Below, piece by piece: positions 48,188 through 62,300 of a stretch of DNA of 64,000 nt (its first letter is position 1; the number at the start of each line of letters is the position of its first letter). The notes under the pieces were generated by a model, which worked only from the letters and a program-made list of their open reading frames with translations, searched no databases and had not been told where the DNA came from. A program made the translations under genes and the position numbers. This DNA is from Marchantia polymorpha subsp. ruderalis (lineage: Eukaryota; Streptophyta; Marchantiopsida; Marchantiales; Marchantiaceae), in NCBI GenBank assembly GCA_037833965.1, contig AP031354.1, forward strand, positions 19,136,001-19,200,000, given 5' to 3'.

Positions 48188-50312
48188 TTACTTGGCCTTG
48201 AGTCCCAGTGACTCTCTGGTCTTGCCCACGAACAGATCCTTGCTCTTCAACAAACCTGCCAATCGCCCGAGGATGGTCCCGAATGGCATCTGCGCCACGG
48301 CCAGAACACGCCCCAACGACACGATGCCCATGGGCGTGGCCAGAGGCTTGTACGCCGCAAGCTTGGCGTCAGGAGAAGCCGACAACTTCTTGATGTTCTC
48401 CACCACGACGGCGGCGTGCTTGCCTGCCAAGAATCCTTGCTTGATTTCCTGCAATCATTCATGCCGCAATTCCAAATCAATTCGAGTCCAAGTCCATGAT
48501 GCACGTGCTTCGATCCTCTGATCGCTGCCAGCAGGTGCAAGAGGAGCAGCTCGATTGAAGTTTACAGAGTTACAGAAGTTTGCAGCTTACCTTAAAGTCG
48601 GTGATATCTCCTGCAGCAAAAACATTCTTCAGTCCCTCGACTTGACATGTTCCGGTCGATTCCATCTTGAGGCGCCCATCCACGGTCACGTGTTCCTTCA
48701 ACACCTCGGAAGCCTCGAGCCACTTGGTGGCCACCTTCTTACCGGTGGCGACGAAGTGCGCGTCGGCCTTCAATTCGACGTGCTTTTTGGTTTCGAAAGT
48801 TGGGGGAGCGAGGCTGTCGTTGACGTCGATCTTGTCTTTCAGAATCACCGTCACTCCCTTCTTGGTCAGCCACTTCTCGGTTTTCTTCGACGCCTTGGGC
48901 CCCAAAAATTCAATTAGGCGATCGGCACCGCTGATAATGGTGACCTTCTTCGCCGGGAAGTCCGTTACAATTTCCCCTGCGAGCTCCACTCCCACGGGGC
49001 CTCCGCCGATAATCAACACAGATTCTGCTTCTTGCAACTTCCTGTTAACTGGTATGAACCAAACGAGCGAGCAAACGTCAGTGCTCAGAATCATACCGCG
49101 AAAGACAAGCATCGACAAATGATTGTGGCATTCAGAAAAAAATTTCCATTTCTGCTAGATTGTCACCATGCGGAGCCGCACAGAATCGTTCCAGAGCATC
49201 CGAGTGCTGTCAGTGTTTTATCACGAGTGGTTCACGCGGGAGACTCTGGATCACTTGAGATCTCGCCCGACTTCCATTAATCGCAAACTGACGCTGAAGT
49301 GGGAATGTCTGGAAGTTACTTACGTCCGTTAAACTCCTCAAGTCTCTCCGCTTTGGTGGTCTTTTCAGGGGGGGAAGAGAAGACGGTGCCCGTGCACACG
49401 ACGAGGAAGTCGTAAGGGAGTCGCTCGCCACTCGCCGTCGTGACCTCTGAATCTGTTGCCGACTCGACGGTACTCTCCAGAATTTTAGCCTTCTTTAAGT
49501 AATCCGAATGTAAAATGATCGATCGCTCTGCCATTGCTGGCTCCACAATTGCTCGCATGCGAGCGTATGGAATGTCGAGGTAGTTCTTCCTGTAATACGA
49601 TGAGACAAACCATCAGGCGCCGCAAAAATTCCTTGGATCAATTTACGTCCTCCCCAACTCCAACTCTGCTACTTTTGCAAGGAATTGCTTGCACTTCCTC
49701 GACAGAAGATTCTACCAATTCCCACATTTCACGACGAGCAAGAGCTAGTTAAGTGCGGAACTAGGGATCAAATAAAGCCCAAGTTCTTTCAACACTCTCG
49801 GGCTAGACATCCGAAGACGGAACAGGTTTGAGAAGAGACATCAAGATTTCGGAAATGTGAGCCAGATCTACAGCGCAGCGGCGGCAGAGGCCAGCTATAA
49901 AACCATAGCACTTCGCCAAATTGTGAAATTTTAAACTCTGAATTCTCTGTCTTCGTTGACTAGCAATTGAGATTGAAGGAACGGAAAACATGAAGGACGC
50001 GTCAGAAAGTGTAAAAGCAGCAATGACAAAGGCAGGAAGGCAGGATCGGATGAAACTAATCGACACGACATGCACGATCTGATGCGACGCTACACTGAGT
50101 AGAGAGGAGGCAACGCGAAAGCAAGGAAAGCAGGGAGGCTGCCAAGGTGCACGGAGCAGGAGCAACGAGGAGGAGGAGGAGGAGGAGACAGAAGTTGAGT
50201 GGGCATACGGATCAATGAGAGTGACATCGGCGTGGTCCTCGAGGCCCTTAGCGATAGCGCTACCGGCGATACCACCTCCGACGACCACGACCTTCTTCTT
50301 CATCTCGGCCAT
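48188..50312 (-). CDS. FSP1/AIFM2-like FAD-dependent NAD(P)H oxidoreductase (four exons)
   Basis: Exons (5' to 3') are 50209-50312, 49324-49589, 48591-49048 and 48188-48448, with GT-AG introns. The phases close and the sum is 1089 nt (362 aa), near the family length. The FAD-binding Rossmann motif VVVVGGGIAGSAIAKG is at residues 8-23 and the NAD(P)-binding motif VLIIGGGPVGVELAGE at 134-149. The second FAD motif NVFAAGDITD is at 265-274. The C-terminus has LLKSKDLFVGKTRESLGL, a tail shared by plant AIFM2-like proteins. Such enzymes reduce quinones such as ubiquinone at membranes using NAD(P)H. The N-terminus MAEMKKK lacks the Gly2 needed for the myristoylation seen in animal FSP1, so membrane attachment, if any, differs. 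A general type-II NADH dehydrogenase is less likely, being longer with extra domains. Confidence 0.92.
49590..50208 (-). other. Intron 1 of the FSP1-like gene
   Basis: A 619-bp GT-AG intron directly after the first Rossmann motif, in phase 2. It contains a short GAGGAG microsatellite near 50167-50188. I see no separate gene in it. Confidence 0.8.
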
Positions 50313-50960
50313 AATTCAAGTCGAAAGTCGAAGCCGGGCAGATATCAGATCGAGCGAGGACAAGAAGCTCGAATGCTGGACCTGGATTGCGCACAGCGAG
50401 AGAAAGATCTGCGAATCAATGCAGCGACCGTCGATCAGTTGGTTCGTTCGTTCAATCTCACGTACTTCAAAATGCCTGTGAGTGTGCGTGTGCGTGTGTG
50501 TTCGTACTCAATTGCAACTCGAAGAAGAATGGGATTCTTCAAGTTGCAATTGCGTCGCGCGCTGTGTGTCGATTGTCTCTCCTGCAGTCTGCTCCTTTTG
50601 AACTCCTCGCCGAATTCGGCCCCTCTTCATGTCATCTCCCCCTGTTCCCTCGCCCCGCCCCATTTCCTTTCCATTCCGGGCGGATCACGAGTCACGACAC
50701 ACATCTCGCGTCGCGCTTTGTCGACGCCCACCTGTGACTGACGCGACCGACAGCTCTCGCCCCGTCCCCGAATTCCACCCACTTCGCCGCCCGCCCCCGC
50801 GACCCTCCGGCCCCCACCCCTTCCGTCCCGGCCCGGCCCGGCCCGTCCCGTGACTCCTTCCCTTCGTCCATCGCCCGCGACCTTCAGATCTTGGATGCCG
50901 GATTTGAATGTTGCCTTCCCTCCCCTTCCCTTTACCCGGTGCTTCGGTCCGTCTGAGTTC
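50313..50960 (-). promoter_or_regulatory. Probable promoter/5' leader of the FSP1-like gene (GC-rich)
   Basis: The stretch upstream of the ATG is markedly richer in G and C than its surroundings, with CCCGGCCCGG runs near 50830-50850, and has no recognisable coding sequence. Position and composition suggest the promoter and leader. No specific TATA box or operator was identified. Confidence 0.4.
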
Positions 50961-51131
50961 TTACCGTGGTTAGGAAGTGTGACTCAGAAGAGTGTGAACC
51001 TTCGAGGATGAGGCAAATCAAACAAAGCACAGTCATCGATAATTATCATTTAACTAGGATATGACATATTTAGGTGCATCATAAAGCTGTTGGATCCCAT
51101 ATTCCCATCCTTTTTTCCCAAGTATAGGGTT

Positions 51132-51185
51132 ATTCGCATGATTAAAGACAAGGGGCTACGGCCCCTTGTCGTTAATCATGCGAAT
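51132..51185. repeat. Foldback, 25-bp arms with one mismatch
   Basis: The arms at 51132-51156 (starting ATTCGCATGATTAA) and 51161-51185 are reverse complements except for one position. The loop is TACG. Confidence 0.92.
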
Positions 51186-51510
51186 CTGCGCCTTCTACCT
51201 TCTCCGCCGTTTGAAAGTCTGGAGGATTGTTAACGAGAATTGTGAAAATTAAAGGGAGCGGCTAGTTATCCCCAGTTTATGTTAATGATCCTTCAGATAA
51301 TTAGCATAAACTATGACAATTGGCACTTTGCCTATGTTTATGAGCTTGATGATTTCTCGATGAGGGCGCGGGAGGACGCATAAAAAAATATATATTTTGA
51401 AACTATGACTACGGTGCACATGACAAGTACGTTAAACTATGACGCACTAATTCAAGTGTGACTAACGCAAAACTTGTTGCTATGCATGACAGCTTCTCGG
51501 CAGGTACCAT

Positions 51511-51706
51511 GGCTTCTTGGGAAGGAAATGTAGTTATTGATGCAGTATTCACGGTTTTGACTAAATTTTTGTAAGTGATGCAAAGTCAGACGACGGCACA
51601 GTCAAATGGCTTACTTGGCTTCTTCGGACGGAAATGTAGTTATTGATGCAGTATTCACGGTTTTGACTAAGTTTTTGTAAGTGATGCAAAGTCAGACGAC
51701 GGCACA
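51511..51706 (+). repeat. Tandem duplication with 106-bp period
   Basis: GGCTTCTTGGGAAGGAAATG at 51511 recurs at 51617 as GGCTTCTTCGGACGGAAATG. Both copies continue to GACGACGGCACAGTC near-identically, so the duplication is recent. Confidence 0.93.
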
Positions 51707-54520
51707 GTCGATTTGGTGGAAAACATTTTCCGCGCGGTTTCCAAATTCCCTTGTATGTCAAAGATTTAGAATCTCTGATTCCTAATTCTCTTGGAGATTA
51801 TTTAGTGCAGTAAGAAAGATGATTCGTCCTTGACCGTTGCTTCCTTAAGCGTGTCAATTATCTCCTGAGCTGGCATTTGTAATCGAAGATGGAGATGGGA
51901 CTTCGACCTCACGGGGAAAGCCAAGTCAATCGAACCAGACTTCGAGTCCACCGATTCCAATGTTCGTTATGCTCATAAAAAGGTCGAGCAGTCGCCGGAC
52001 ATTAAAATCATTTCCATGCTGAGGGTCTGAGCTGAGGAAAGATTCGTCGTTGGCATAGGCATTCGCGACCGAAATTGCGGTGGAAGATTGGACAGGAACC
52101 GCTCGACTGCAGTAGAAAACATGGAGAGATGGCAGACGGTGTGTCGAGTCCATCCATCCGGCCAGCCGCGGGCAGCGGGCTCGTAATCTAGAGGGGATTG
52201 TAAAGCGATGCAGGGGCACGGCACGAAGGGGGAACATGTCCTCGAGTGAAGAGGGTCATGCATGTGGCATACGGTATTGGTGCTTCTACTGCTACCGCTC
52301 GTCGCTCGCTGGGCTCGCTGGCTCGCTCAATGCTCGCTGTTTACAACCCACTCATCAGCTGGAACTGGAACTGGACTCACTGGAGCCCCGCCCTGCCCAT
52401 CATCACAACGATGTTTTTGTGCTCGCCCTGTGGCGTAAAGTCGGCCAGGCTCCACATGCCTCTGCTGGCCTGACCATAACATTCGCTCGCTCGCTTTCTG
52501 GCCTTCTCAGCTCGAACCTGCGTGTCCTCTGCCCCGGCCGCTTCCAGCAATAGCAAGGCACTCATGTTCAGGTGGGGAATAAATGTGGATATACCTGCGC
52601 GTCAGGCCATGCGGGCCTTGAACCAGCGGAGCATAAATCTATGTTATATATTGAGCATGTTTATCTCATGCGAAATAAGACCAGAGGGAGACTGTGCGAC
52701 AATAATCTCTGATAGATCAGGAGAGAATATCAACATGCGGACTTTGGAGGCCAGGTCAGGCCTGGCCCTCAGGAATCTTACATGGGATTAATTCAATGGT
52801 TTTTTTAAGATGTAGGCTCGAGCTTGTACTTGTATGTGCCAAAGATGTACATCAGCTTGGCTGTAGTAAGGACAGGCACGCATCTGTACTTCGCTACGTT
52901 TTATTCAAAAATTAGACCTCGCAGCCTTGGAGATCTAAGTTTTACAGCTCACGAAGTGCATTATTTCATTCTGTTATCTCGGCGAAGGCGGACGATATTC
53001 TTACCCAGATCACCGAACCCGAGGAAATGCGCTCTACTAAGCGATGCTCGAGTCATTCGTCTGAGATTGTTGAAGATGTTTAGGGGCGGCAACCTAGGAT
53101 CGCTTTTTCACCCTCCCTTCCTGCCTGTTGAAATCCTCTTCGACCGCTGCTGCTGCGCTAGCACATTAAGTCGCATATTTGGGACGCAGCGTTCTCTCTT
53201 GCTTGGATTTTCTACCGCCTGCCGTCGTCGGATGCCATGCTGCAGCTCGTCATTAGATCCGCACCTCATTCATCCGCTATTTCTTCTTCTCTTTCTTCTC
53301 TTTTTCTTCTTTCCGAAGCGTCTATCTAATCCGGCCAATTCTCTCTTGTGGTCTCTGGGTTGTTGTGTACACTTGGTTTTAATTCAGTGACTTCTTGGAC
53401 GGTGAGCGGTCGTAAATCTACATGCGAAGATCTGGTTACTCTACGGTAATCTCTCGCAAATTTATCCTAGGAGTATTTGCTTACTTGATCGTGAGGTGCG
53501 TACTTAGTCGAATCATTCTTAATAGAAACTAGAATGTGTCAAAATTGCCAACAACCAAGAGTAAAATCTGTATTTAAATTAACTTTACCAACCCTCACAT
53601 ATAAAATCCCATATTCCTTCCGGCGAACTGATAGTATTTTCAGACGAGGCATGAGGAAAAACTTACAATAATTAGTAAATTTATGAGAGATTCATATATA
53701 AATTTAAAAGATCGTTTGAATTTAAAACCGATATAACAATTATAGAGAAATTATCTAGCAGATCTTAAAAATTATTAAGCTATAATATTTAAAGATACGA
53801 ATCAATTCTTAATATTTTGATTCCATTGTAATGTCAAAGAACCCAAAACTAAAGTACTCTATGAGTCTTAATGATGTGATATAAGTCGAACAACACCTAT
53901 GCATTTTAGGGGAAGCATAGGTGTTTCTAGTAAAAGGGCTCTAGTTCCCAAAGATGATGTCAATGAAACAACTATAAAAAAATATCTGAGACAAGCCAGC
54001 GCAAAACCTAACAAGATATGCTTTAATATCTTATGAACCTAAACAGATTGTTTTTCAATAATTCTTAATGATTTATTGAATTTGAAGAAATGCTTTACAT
54101 TTAGAATATCAGATTATGCAGTGTCATTTAGTTCATTCCGCTATCGCAAAAATAATAATATTGAATTAGGTTTATAAATTTTGACCAAGTCAATCACAAG
54201 GTGACGAGGGTTTAGGTGCTGCTTCTCAACAAATCCTACAGTGGATTACTGAAATCTTTAGACGTTTCTAAGTGTTTATTGCCCAATATGATCTGAAAAC
54301 GAATGCAATATGGCCCATACCAGTTTATTTTGTTTACTACTACCGAAATGAAGCCTCCTAATACTAAATGATGAAACATCAATCAAAATTTCCAAACTCA
54401 ACAATCTTCAAAACTTGCGTGGATTGACAATCTATGACATTTTGAACTAATCTTGATACTCATTTTTTGGTAACAATTATGAGTATTTAATCGGGATTTT
54501 TAATCACTGTACTTACTTAT

Positions 54521-57500
54521 GAAGTGATTCTTACAGAAAACGCTTACGCAATACGCACCTCTCCGTTTGACTTCTTTCCCGTATCGATTGGTCTAGATGT
54601 CTGCACTCCCCTGTCTCTCCATTCTCCTATTTGGCAGGGCGACATGACCCAACGGAGTGGATTCTCCAGCCCCACCGTGGGATTCCAAGGAAGGATCCTT
54701 AAACAGAATCGACATCTTCCTTACATATATATACTGCGAGGAAGCCTGAGATACCACAACGCACAACTTTCGAATCGATCAACAGAATATCTTGCGAAGT
54801 GGTGTCGACTCAGATTCCCGCCCATTCAATGGCTTGACTCGAGTTGCTTTTCGTCTTGGGCTGATCGTTGGCCAAAGATCTCCTTGAGCCATAAAGACAA
54901 GCTTCCAGCTCAGTTGCGAGGTGTGGGGACGGGTGGGACTGGGTCGAGACGGTGCTGTGTGATCCTGCAGCTGTGGAGGTTCGAACCCGTTTAAGCAAGA
55001 CAGAAGTGATTTTTAATAATTTTTAATCTGACTGTGACAGTACAAGTCCTGTCGAAGCCCACACCATGCCTTCATCAAGACGTACACTCGCAAGTTCTTT
55101 TCCTGATTCGTTCACGTCGTCCCACGACGGTGGTAGTGTTACAAAGATTAAGCGACCTATGCTCTACTGCCCGAGGGCCTGACCACATCATCATCGTATC
55201 CTTATTCTTGCATGCAACGGTGTCGTACGGGCAATTGTTAAAGAAAAAAATTCGGCTGAAAGAAGACCGTTTCCCAACTGGTTTGACTTCAGGATACCTT
55301 CAGGAGTAGAGAAGGCAATTCGCAAACTCCTCAAAAGGAAAGTGCACGTGAAAGTAATCGAGCTGGACGTCATCCACCCAAGAAGTGCAATCATTTCGAT
55401 GACATGCAATCTTCTATGTGTTGTGCTCTGTAGTTAATTCTGTTCCTGTACTCTAAACCCCTTACCACGAAAACACACTCTGCATTTCTACCAAGGTGTT
55501 TAAGTCTTCAGTTCAAGACTCTAAAATTATTCTCAACGAGCCATTGTGTATCAAATACCGTTCAGTGGCGTTCATTTTGCTTCAATCCTTGTTAGTCCAA
55601 GGTCATTCGAGGCTTGGTCCCACATGCTATCTGCATGTGCCATCGAGTCCGACTGATCTGCTTATGAGTGTCAGTGCTACGGATACAGTCACAACCATGG
55701 TTCGTAGTGAGCAGAAATCGTTCACACCTTCCCACACGGTTTCTCATGGAAAGGATCAGATTGCCCGAACTCTCCAGTGACAAAGATGAACACCTAGGCC
55801 TTCACCATGTCCTTTGCAAGGCACCAGACAAAAGCACACAATACAAAATAAGAAACCAGAAACAAAAGCACTTGCCGCCTACTAGCCCACTCTCTCCTGA
55901 GTCACGATTGCTAGGCTTCACTGTCATCACGTTCGTCTTAAGCGTGAGCAATCATCCCCGCGTGCTAACGTGCCCTCAGCCATGCTCCCACAAATGAGGT
56001 AACACCGGTACCCGTATACCCGTCTCAGTCCAGCCGATTAATCTGCCAACTTTCAAGGGATGCTGTGTCCTTTGAGACACGCTCCAGCGACCATGCATTG
56101 CAATGCAGCACCCAAGTGTCCGATTCCATACGTGTGGCTTGATCAGATTTCTGGAGTACGTCAGGCGAAGAACCGATCGTCTTTGGAGATTTTCCATGCT
56201 GGAAGTCAACTACAGAGAAAGTTTTGTCAATGTACTACCGTCCTTTGGTACAAATATTCAGACCACGATGGCAAGTTGAGTGCGGGCGAGATATGTTGGC
56301 TAGAAACTGAACACATCTACTCGAGAAGGTGTGTGGACAAATTGAACTCAACTGCAAACGGACGATGTCTGTTTCAACTTGCACCTCGTACTTCATCCAC
56401 TCTTGTTCCCGTGTGTGTCCGACTTGCCCGACCGTACATACTGTCCATGTCGGCAATCTCGATCAGAATTGTATTATTAAACAACAACGCCAACGATTGG
56501 TGGTGGTAGATAATGATGGGCAATGTTCGGATACAAGTAGACATTCAAAGACAACATTGTGCGTGACAGTCGTGTGTTGCTCTCACACAGCGACATTGTT
56601 CATTAGTGAATCGCCCAAATGTGACCACCTGCTTGCTGAAGACGGAAGGGACACATGGACTCTACAACTTCTGTAACATGGACGCTGCACTGTGGTGTCA
56701 ACTTTAAAACAACATCTCTCGGCATTGACAACAAATGTAGTTCTTATCGCTGATGGATCGATACGGAAACTTACACTCACGAGAAGCGCAGCGTTTTCGA
56801 CAATCACATTCAAGGTGCACCTTTCAAGCTTTCCCAATGGTGATCGCTGCTTTCTCAAAAGTGGAGGAGAGTCGACAAATCGCCTGCTTATGGCCCTGTG
56901 CGCTTGTGGACGATGAACGCAGAGCACTGAATCTGCTTGATGCTGTCCAATCCTAAGAACCGAAGGAAACAATGTCTACTGTAAACCGCCTTGCAAGCTT
57001 CAATCTCGCTTAAGACTGTGCCAGAGTCTTTGCATCCGAACATGGGCAGCTTCCCCATGGTCCAGTAATGCCCATCTTGGCAGTAACCTGGCATGTTGTT
57101 GTTCTCCCTGGTGACTACTCCTTGCTCAAAGTGGATCACGGGATGTCCTTTAGTTTAGGCACTTTCGAACACACTCCCCAATCTGGCACCTTTCAACTGC
57201 AACTTCAGGAAATTGAACCAAACCGAGGATGCATAAGTGACTAGCCATGTCATATAGTCAAATCTGCTTGCGGAGGGAATCCTGGTTCAAGAGGGGCAGG
57301 TTCGACAGCGTCTCAAAAAGATAGACCAAGTTTCAAATAAATAATCACGGCCCAATCTAACTCGTACAGCGAACAAGCGAGAGAGCCCCCCAAGTAAACT
57401 TCAGTTGACTTAAAGAGATCAATGCAGCTTTCTTTCTTCATACCTGCGAGCAAGAGAGGGACTCGGCTTGCCTGCGAAAGGGCCTTGACGGACACAATCT

Positions 57501-59350
57501 CGGGAGGTGATGAGGCCGACACCTCTGAGGCCAAGGCAGAGACCGGGGTGAACACAGAAGAAGAGGAAGCAACGACGAATATCATCGCTTGATCTGGGTG
57601 AGTAAAACTGATGCACGGAAAAGGGAGTTGATGCAATGACGAGCGACTTCTCCGAACTCTCCACTTCCTACGCAGAGCAAACCACCTCGATCTAGCACAA
57701 TTTGTTTGGCAGCCCGTCACCACCGATCCCCAACTCTCTGTGCCGGCTCTTTCTTCGTCTCTCTCACCGCTCCTTGGTGGACAGCACATTGCCTCGCGAA
57801 CGAAGAAGAAAGGCATCGTTGTCCAATTATGTCAACGGCGCCACTCCAGTCAGCTCAAGAACATCTTCGAGAATGCCCATCGCTGTAAAAAACTGGCGCC
57901 CTTCATACTTCCTCGTATTCCTAGGGACTACGCCGAATGTAATAGCAATGACGAAGAACATCGGACCGCCCGGTGAGCTGGCGCTTATCACCTCCCACTT
58001 GTCACAAGCCTGAGAATAACTGATGCGCTTTGTAATCACCATCTCCTCGAATCGATGCGATCTTCGGCAGATTCTCAAGCTGTGATCGAATTCTTTGTCC
58101 GGTAGCCCTGATCTGTCTGAATTTTGGTCCGAAGTAGTAAACCAGCTCTCTCCGAATCCCATCATCTCCTGGGCAATCACACCCCGTCCCATCCAACGGT
58201 GGCAAATTCTTCCAAAATGTCCACCCAAATTCCCCCTCCATCTCGCTGTCTCGTGCTCGGTCAAGGTGCCCACACGGGACTAACTCGATTGACAAAATAG
58301 CTATCTTCACGGCCGAACAGCCGAGGTCCAAGATCCCTTTGACTCATTGTCAGGACAAGGGAAAACTGCCCACCCCTTCCCGAACCCCGAACCCCGACCC
58401 TGTCACGTCCTCTGCTGCCATGCTTTGCATGCACCGCGATGCTCTCCTCGGTCGTCTTGAGCCGAGCCCAACTCCCGATTGCGATCGAGCCCTGACAGGT
58501 CGAGAAGGGCGGCACGGTTCGATAGATGCAGCTTCTGTCTACAGTCGTCACAGAGCACCGTAATACTCATCGCTTACCCGATTTCAGCTGTACTTTCTGC
58601 CGATCTTCTTCGTAGTGGAAGCAGCGGACTTCGACTCAGAGTCTTGTTGCTGAATGGCTCATGTCTGCAGCTGGAGACATTCTGCCGTGGTCCTGTCAAC
58701 GCCAGCATTGACAGCAAGCGTTGACTTTCACCGGCTCCGACCAATGTTAACAGAATTTGTTCCCCCTCTACCCTTCGTTTCGTTATTACATGTTCCGGAT
58801 ACTCCTCGATTCAAAACGCCGTGTAGGTTTAGGTGAAGAAGAGGTAATTTTAGCTCACAATTTTCGCTCCACTTTCCTTTACTAGTTGACTTGGTGCACC
58901 CCATATACATCTTCGTGGTAACGAAGATACTACATAACATGCAACGTGGTTCATGTGACTAATTATGCATGTGGATAGTTCACTCATAGCATAAAATGTA
59001 ACTAGACATATGATGTTTAGTTCCATTTTAGTTCCATTTCCATTTCATAGCGTAGAAAGGAACTAGACATGATGTGTTTGCAATAGCATTTGACTATAGT
59101 TATCTCCATCAAGAGGAAGAGTTGGAATGTTATACAATCTATAAACGTCTCCGCAAGACTATATATTACCAGGAGAATATTGCAGATGTTATGTTTACAT
59201 GTCACTAACATAGAGTTTCCGGAAAGTTGATATTTCATACTTTCGTGGGGAGGCTGGTGCACCGTAATGGACCAAAAGAATCCATGTATAGGAACAGCTT
59301 TATAGAGTTCTATGTCACAATGTGTGCTATTCTTTGCCATGATTGTGAGA
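54521..59350. other. Moderate-GC region, no gene recognised
   Basis: Base composition resembles the gene islands, and many frames of 90-170 codons occur on both strands (for example 54524-54994, 56060-56509 and 57313-57816 minus). None has a family signature, signal peptide with a credible mature part, or a splice-consistent chain that I could defend. It may hold gene fragments or lineage-specific genes. Confidence 0.4.
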
Positions 59351-62300
59351 GATTTCACAAGGACTACCGTATGTTATGAAATTTATGTCTTTTAATTTTT
59401 TTCATTGTATATTCTTTTTCCTCTAAATAATATCCTATATTTTAAATATATCATGATGAGTGTTACCCAAATATGGTTTTGCTTTCAATAATCTTGTATT
59501 AGGACACTAGTTGATCTAGATTGTTTAGATATTCTAATATTGTATGACTTATTTCACATTTTGATGTCATTTGAGTAAACTCAACTCTCTGGTTTTTCCA
59601 TTACTTGTTTTATATCCATTATAGATTTTATACAAAATTCAAAAAATAAATACTAACAAACAATGACATTAGCTTATTGATACAAGATTAAAATCTATTT
59701 TGAAATCATTATTCTTAAACGTATGATGATCATGATTCTTGTGAAATTGTCACAAGAACTAGTATCAATAGTCATTTTCAATGTTATTGATATTATAATA
59801 ATGTTTTAGATCTAGATGACTATTATCATAATATTAAAGAGAAAAAACTTTCATGCTTGTATAAATTCTTGAGATCTCATGATTTTGATTAGACTCATAC
59901 ATGTGTCAAATTTGACTTTATTGATTACAAAGCATGAGATTTTTGTGAATAAAAAGAATCATTGAAATGTTTAATTCCTGATTAAGAAAACTAATCTCAT
60001 GAACCAGAATTGACAAGATGTATAATGAGAATGAGACATGAAGAGACTACAACATACTACTCAATGGACGTTGTTACCTATATTAAATATAATCACAATC
60101 AAATGTGTTCATTATGATCAATTTGAGATGATGAGCATATCATTTTGATTAGTTAAACTTTATCACAATCAAGTAATTAATTTTCCTAACTTAAATTTTT
60201 TTTTTAGTTTTTTCATGATGAATTTTTAGATAAAAACTCATATTTTAAACTTTAAACATCTAATAATTAATAACAATTGAGATGAATGATGAACTTGTTA
60301 GATTTAATTGTCATTGTAATAATATATCATGATACCATGTTATATCATAAATTATCGTTTGATTTGAATTATATGATTGGATTTGACGTGCAAATTTATC
60401 TTTTTAAATATATTGTATTTTAATATGAAACTTTAAATAAAGATCTAATTCACCTTAATTCAATTAAAATTTTTACAATTATTTCAAATATTATGTACAA
60501 TTATTTTTACAAAATTGATTATAAATTTGACTTTTACTTGATTGTAAGTTTATAATCAACATGATAATAAATGATTATACTTAAAAACTAATAAATTTTT
60601 TTAAGATAATGATTTTTTTATCAAAAAAATTTATGAAAAAATTTAAAATGCATTTATAAAATAAATGTTTAACATATTTTTTTTAAAAAAATCTTTGATT
60701 AACATGAAAATTATTTTTAGATTTCAACTGGGTTTAAACCAAAAAAAATATGCATAATACAAAGATTGAAGTTGCAAAATTAAAGTGAAATTGCAAAATT
60801 TAAAATTCTGATATCAATTGAAGTAGATAAATAATTTTCACAAATTGGCTTTTAAGTACTCAAATGATTAAAATTTAGTTTTTTATAACTAACCAAAAAG
60901 AAGTATGGCTATATCGTATCAAGTACGTTTCATCAATGTCATGTGAAACTTCTGAACCGATGACGTCTGTACATTGATGAAAAGACGATTTTGAATTCAA
61001 CACTATCTAGAAAGCAGAAAATAATAATAAAAGTGAACAATTTGAGCAATTTTTGCAATTAGATTAGAAAATAATTTCAATTTAGTTCATCATCTGAGAA
61101 GTTTGGATCATGAATAAAATTAGTTTGATTTTTTATAATTATTTAAAAAAATAAATTACTTCAAAATTCTATCTCACAATAATAAAATCAAAAATTTGAT
61201 AATAGAATTACAATATATGACAAAGATTTATCCAATTGTATAAATATAAAAATTTTAAATTACTAGAAGGTAGATGATTAAACTTAAATTTTAAATTGTA
61301 GTTTATATGACTTTAGCAAAGTTTGAGATTATGTGGTAAACTTAAGAAAAATTTAATAAAATTTAAAATTCATAATGTACGATTTTTTTGTAACATTGAT
61401 TTAAACTAAAACATGATCCATTATCAAAACATTTGAATATTTTATTTAACATTGGATTTCATAATTTTTTAACCAACTTTGCATATTTCAACTTTTACTC
61501 ATATTTTCATAAAAAAATAAATTAATTTATCAATTATTAAATCAACACTAATAAAATAAAATTAGTGTAATAATATATTACAAAAATTTACAAAGAGGTT
61601 TTTTCAAACATATTTTCAAAATGTTGCATTTACATAAATTAACCCTTAATCATTTCTATTTTTATTATGCATAATTAAATAATTAAAATCATTAACATAA
61701 TGTAAAATATTATTTAGTATTTTAAATCATATAATATGAAATTTTTTAAATGAAAGTTTCTTTTTACGAATACAATATGTCATTGGAATTATTCATTTTA
61801 ATCTACAGATTATATTAAACCAAAGAAATATCATCAATGATTTCTTTTCATTATGAATGGTAAAAATTACAAAGATTTGATAGTAACATATATTGCAATT
61901 GATTGTTATTGTAATCAAATGTAATAATCAAAAAACTTACGATGTGTGAATAAGTAAGCGATTTTACCAATTTTTTTCTGATTGCTGCTTATGATCGATT
62001 GCTAGACAAGACTGCAGACTACAAGAAAAGATGACAAAGTAGAGGCAGACACCCAAACCCTCGATAAAATCGAGAGTTTGGAAGGCTATTATTAACTCTC
62101 TTTTTTGTTATTCTTCAAAAATTGCTGATGAACAGACCTACGAGCAGGAGAGAGTAATTGAGTGGCGATGAGAATATAAAAACGATTATATTTCCATTGA
62201 AGATATAGAGTTCAGCTAATTACTATTTAAATTAGAATGGGTTAATAGAAAGTTCTACATACTTGGTAAGATTTTTCTCTATATGCTTAATCATCTAGAT

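Larger units (their letters stand above)
50961..54520. other. Intergenic, no gene recognised
   Basis: Contains the foldback at 51132 and the tandem pair at 51511. A TTC/CTT-rich tract lies near 53280-53316, and an AT-rich stretch from about 53500 onward. The 188-codon frame at 52824-53390 is driven partly by this pyrimidine tract and shows no domain. Confidence 0.5.

Noticed and set aside
52824..53390. 188-codon open frame
   Set aside because: Much of it is a pyrimidine-rich tract translating to Leu/Phe runs, with no domain, start context or splice pattern to support a gene.
54970..54992. GGTTCGAACCC, a possible tRNA T-loop
   Set aside because: No acceptor stem, D-arm or anticodon arm could be folded at the right spacing upstream.
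57313..58331. Overlapping minus-strand frames with repeated ASSP motifs
   Set aside because: The motifs are short and low in information, and no joining of frames gave a recognisable protein.
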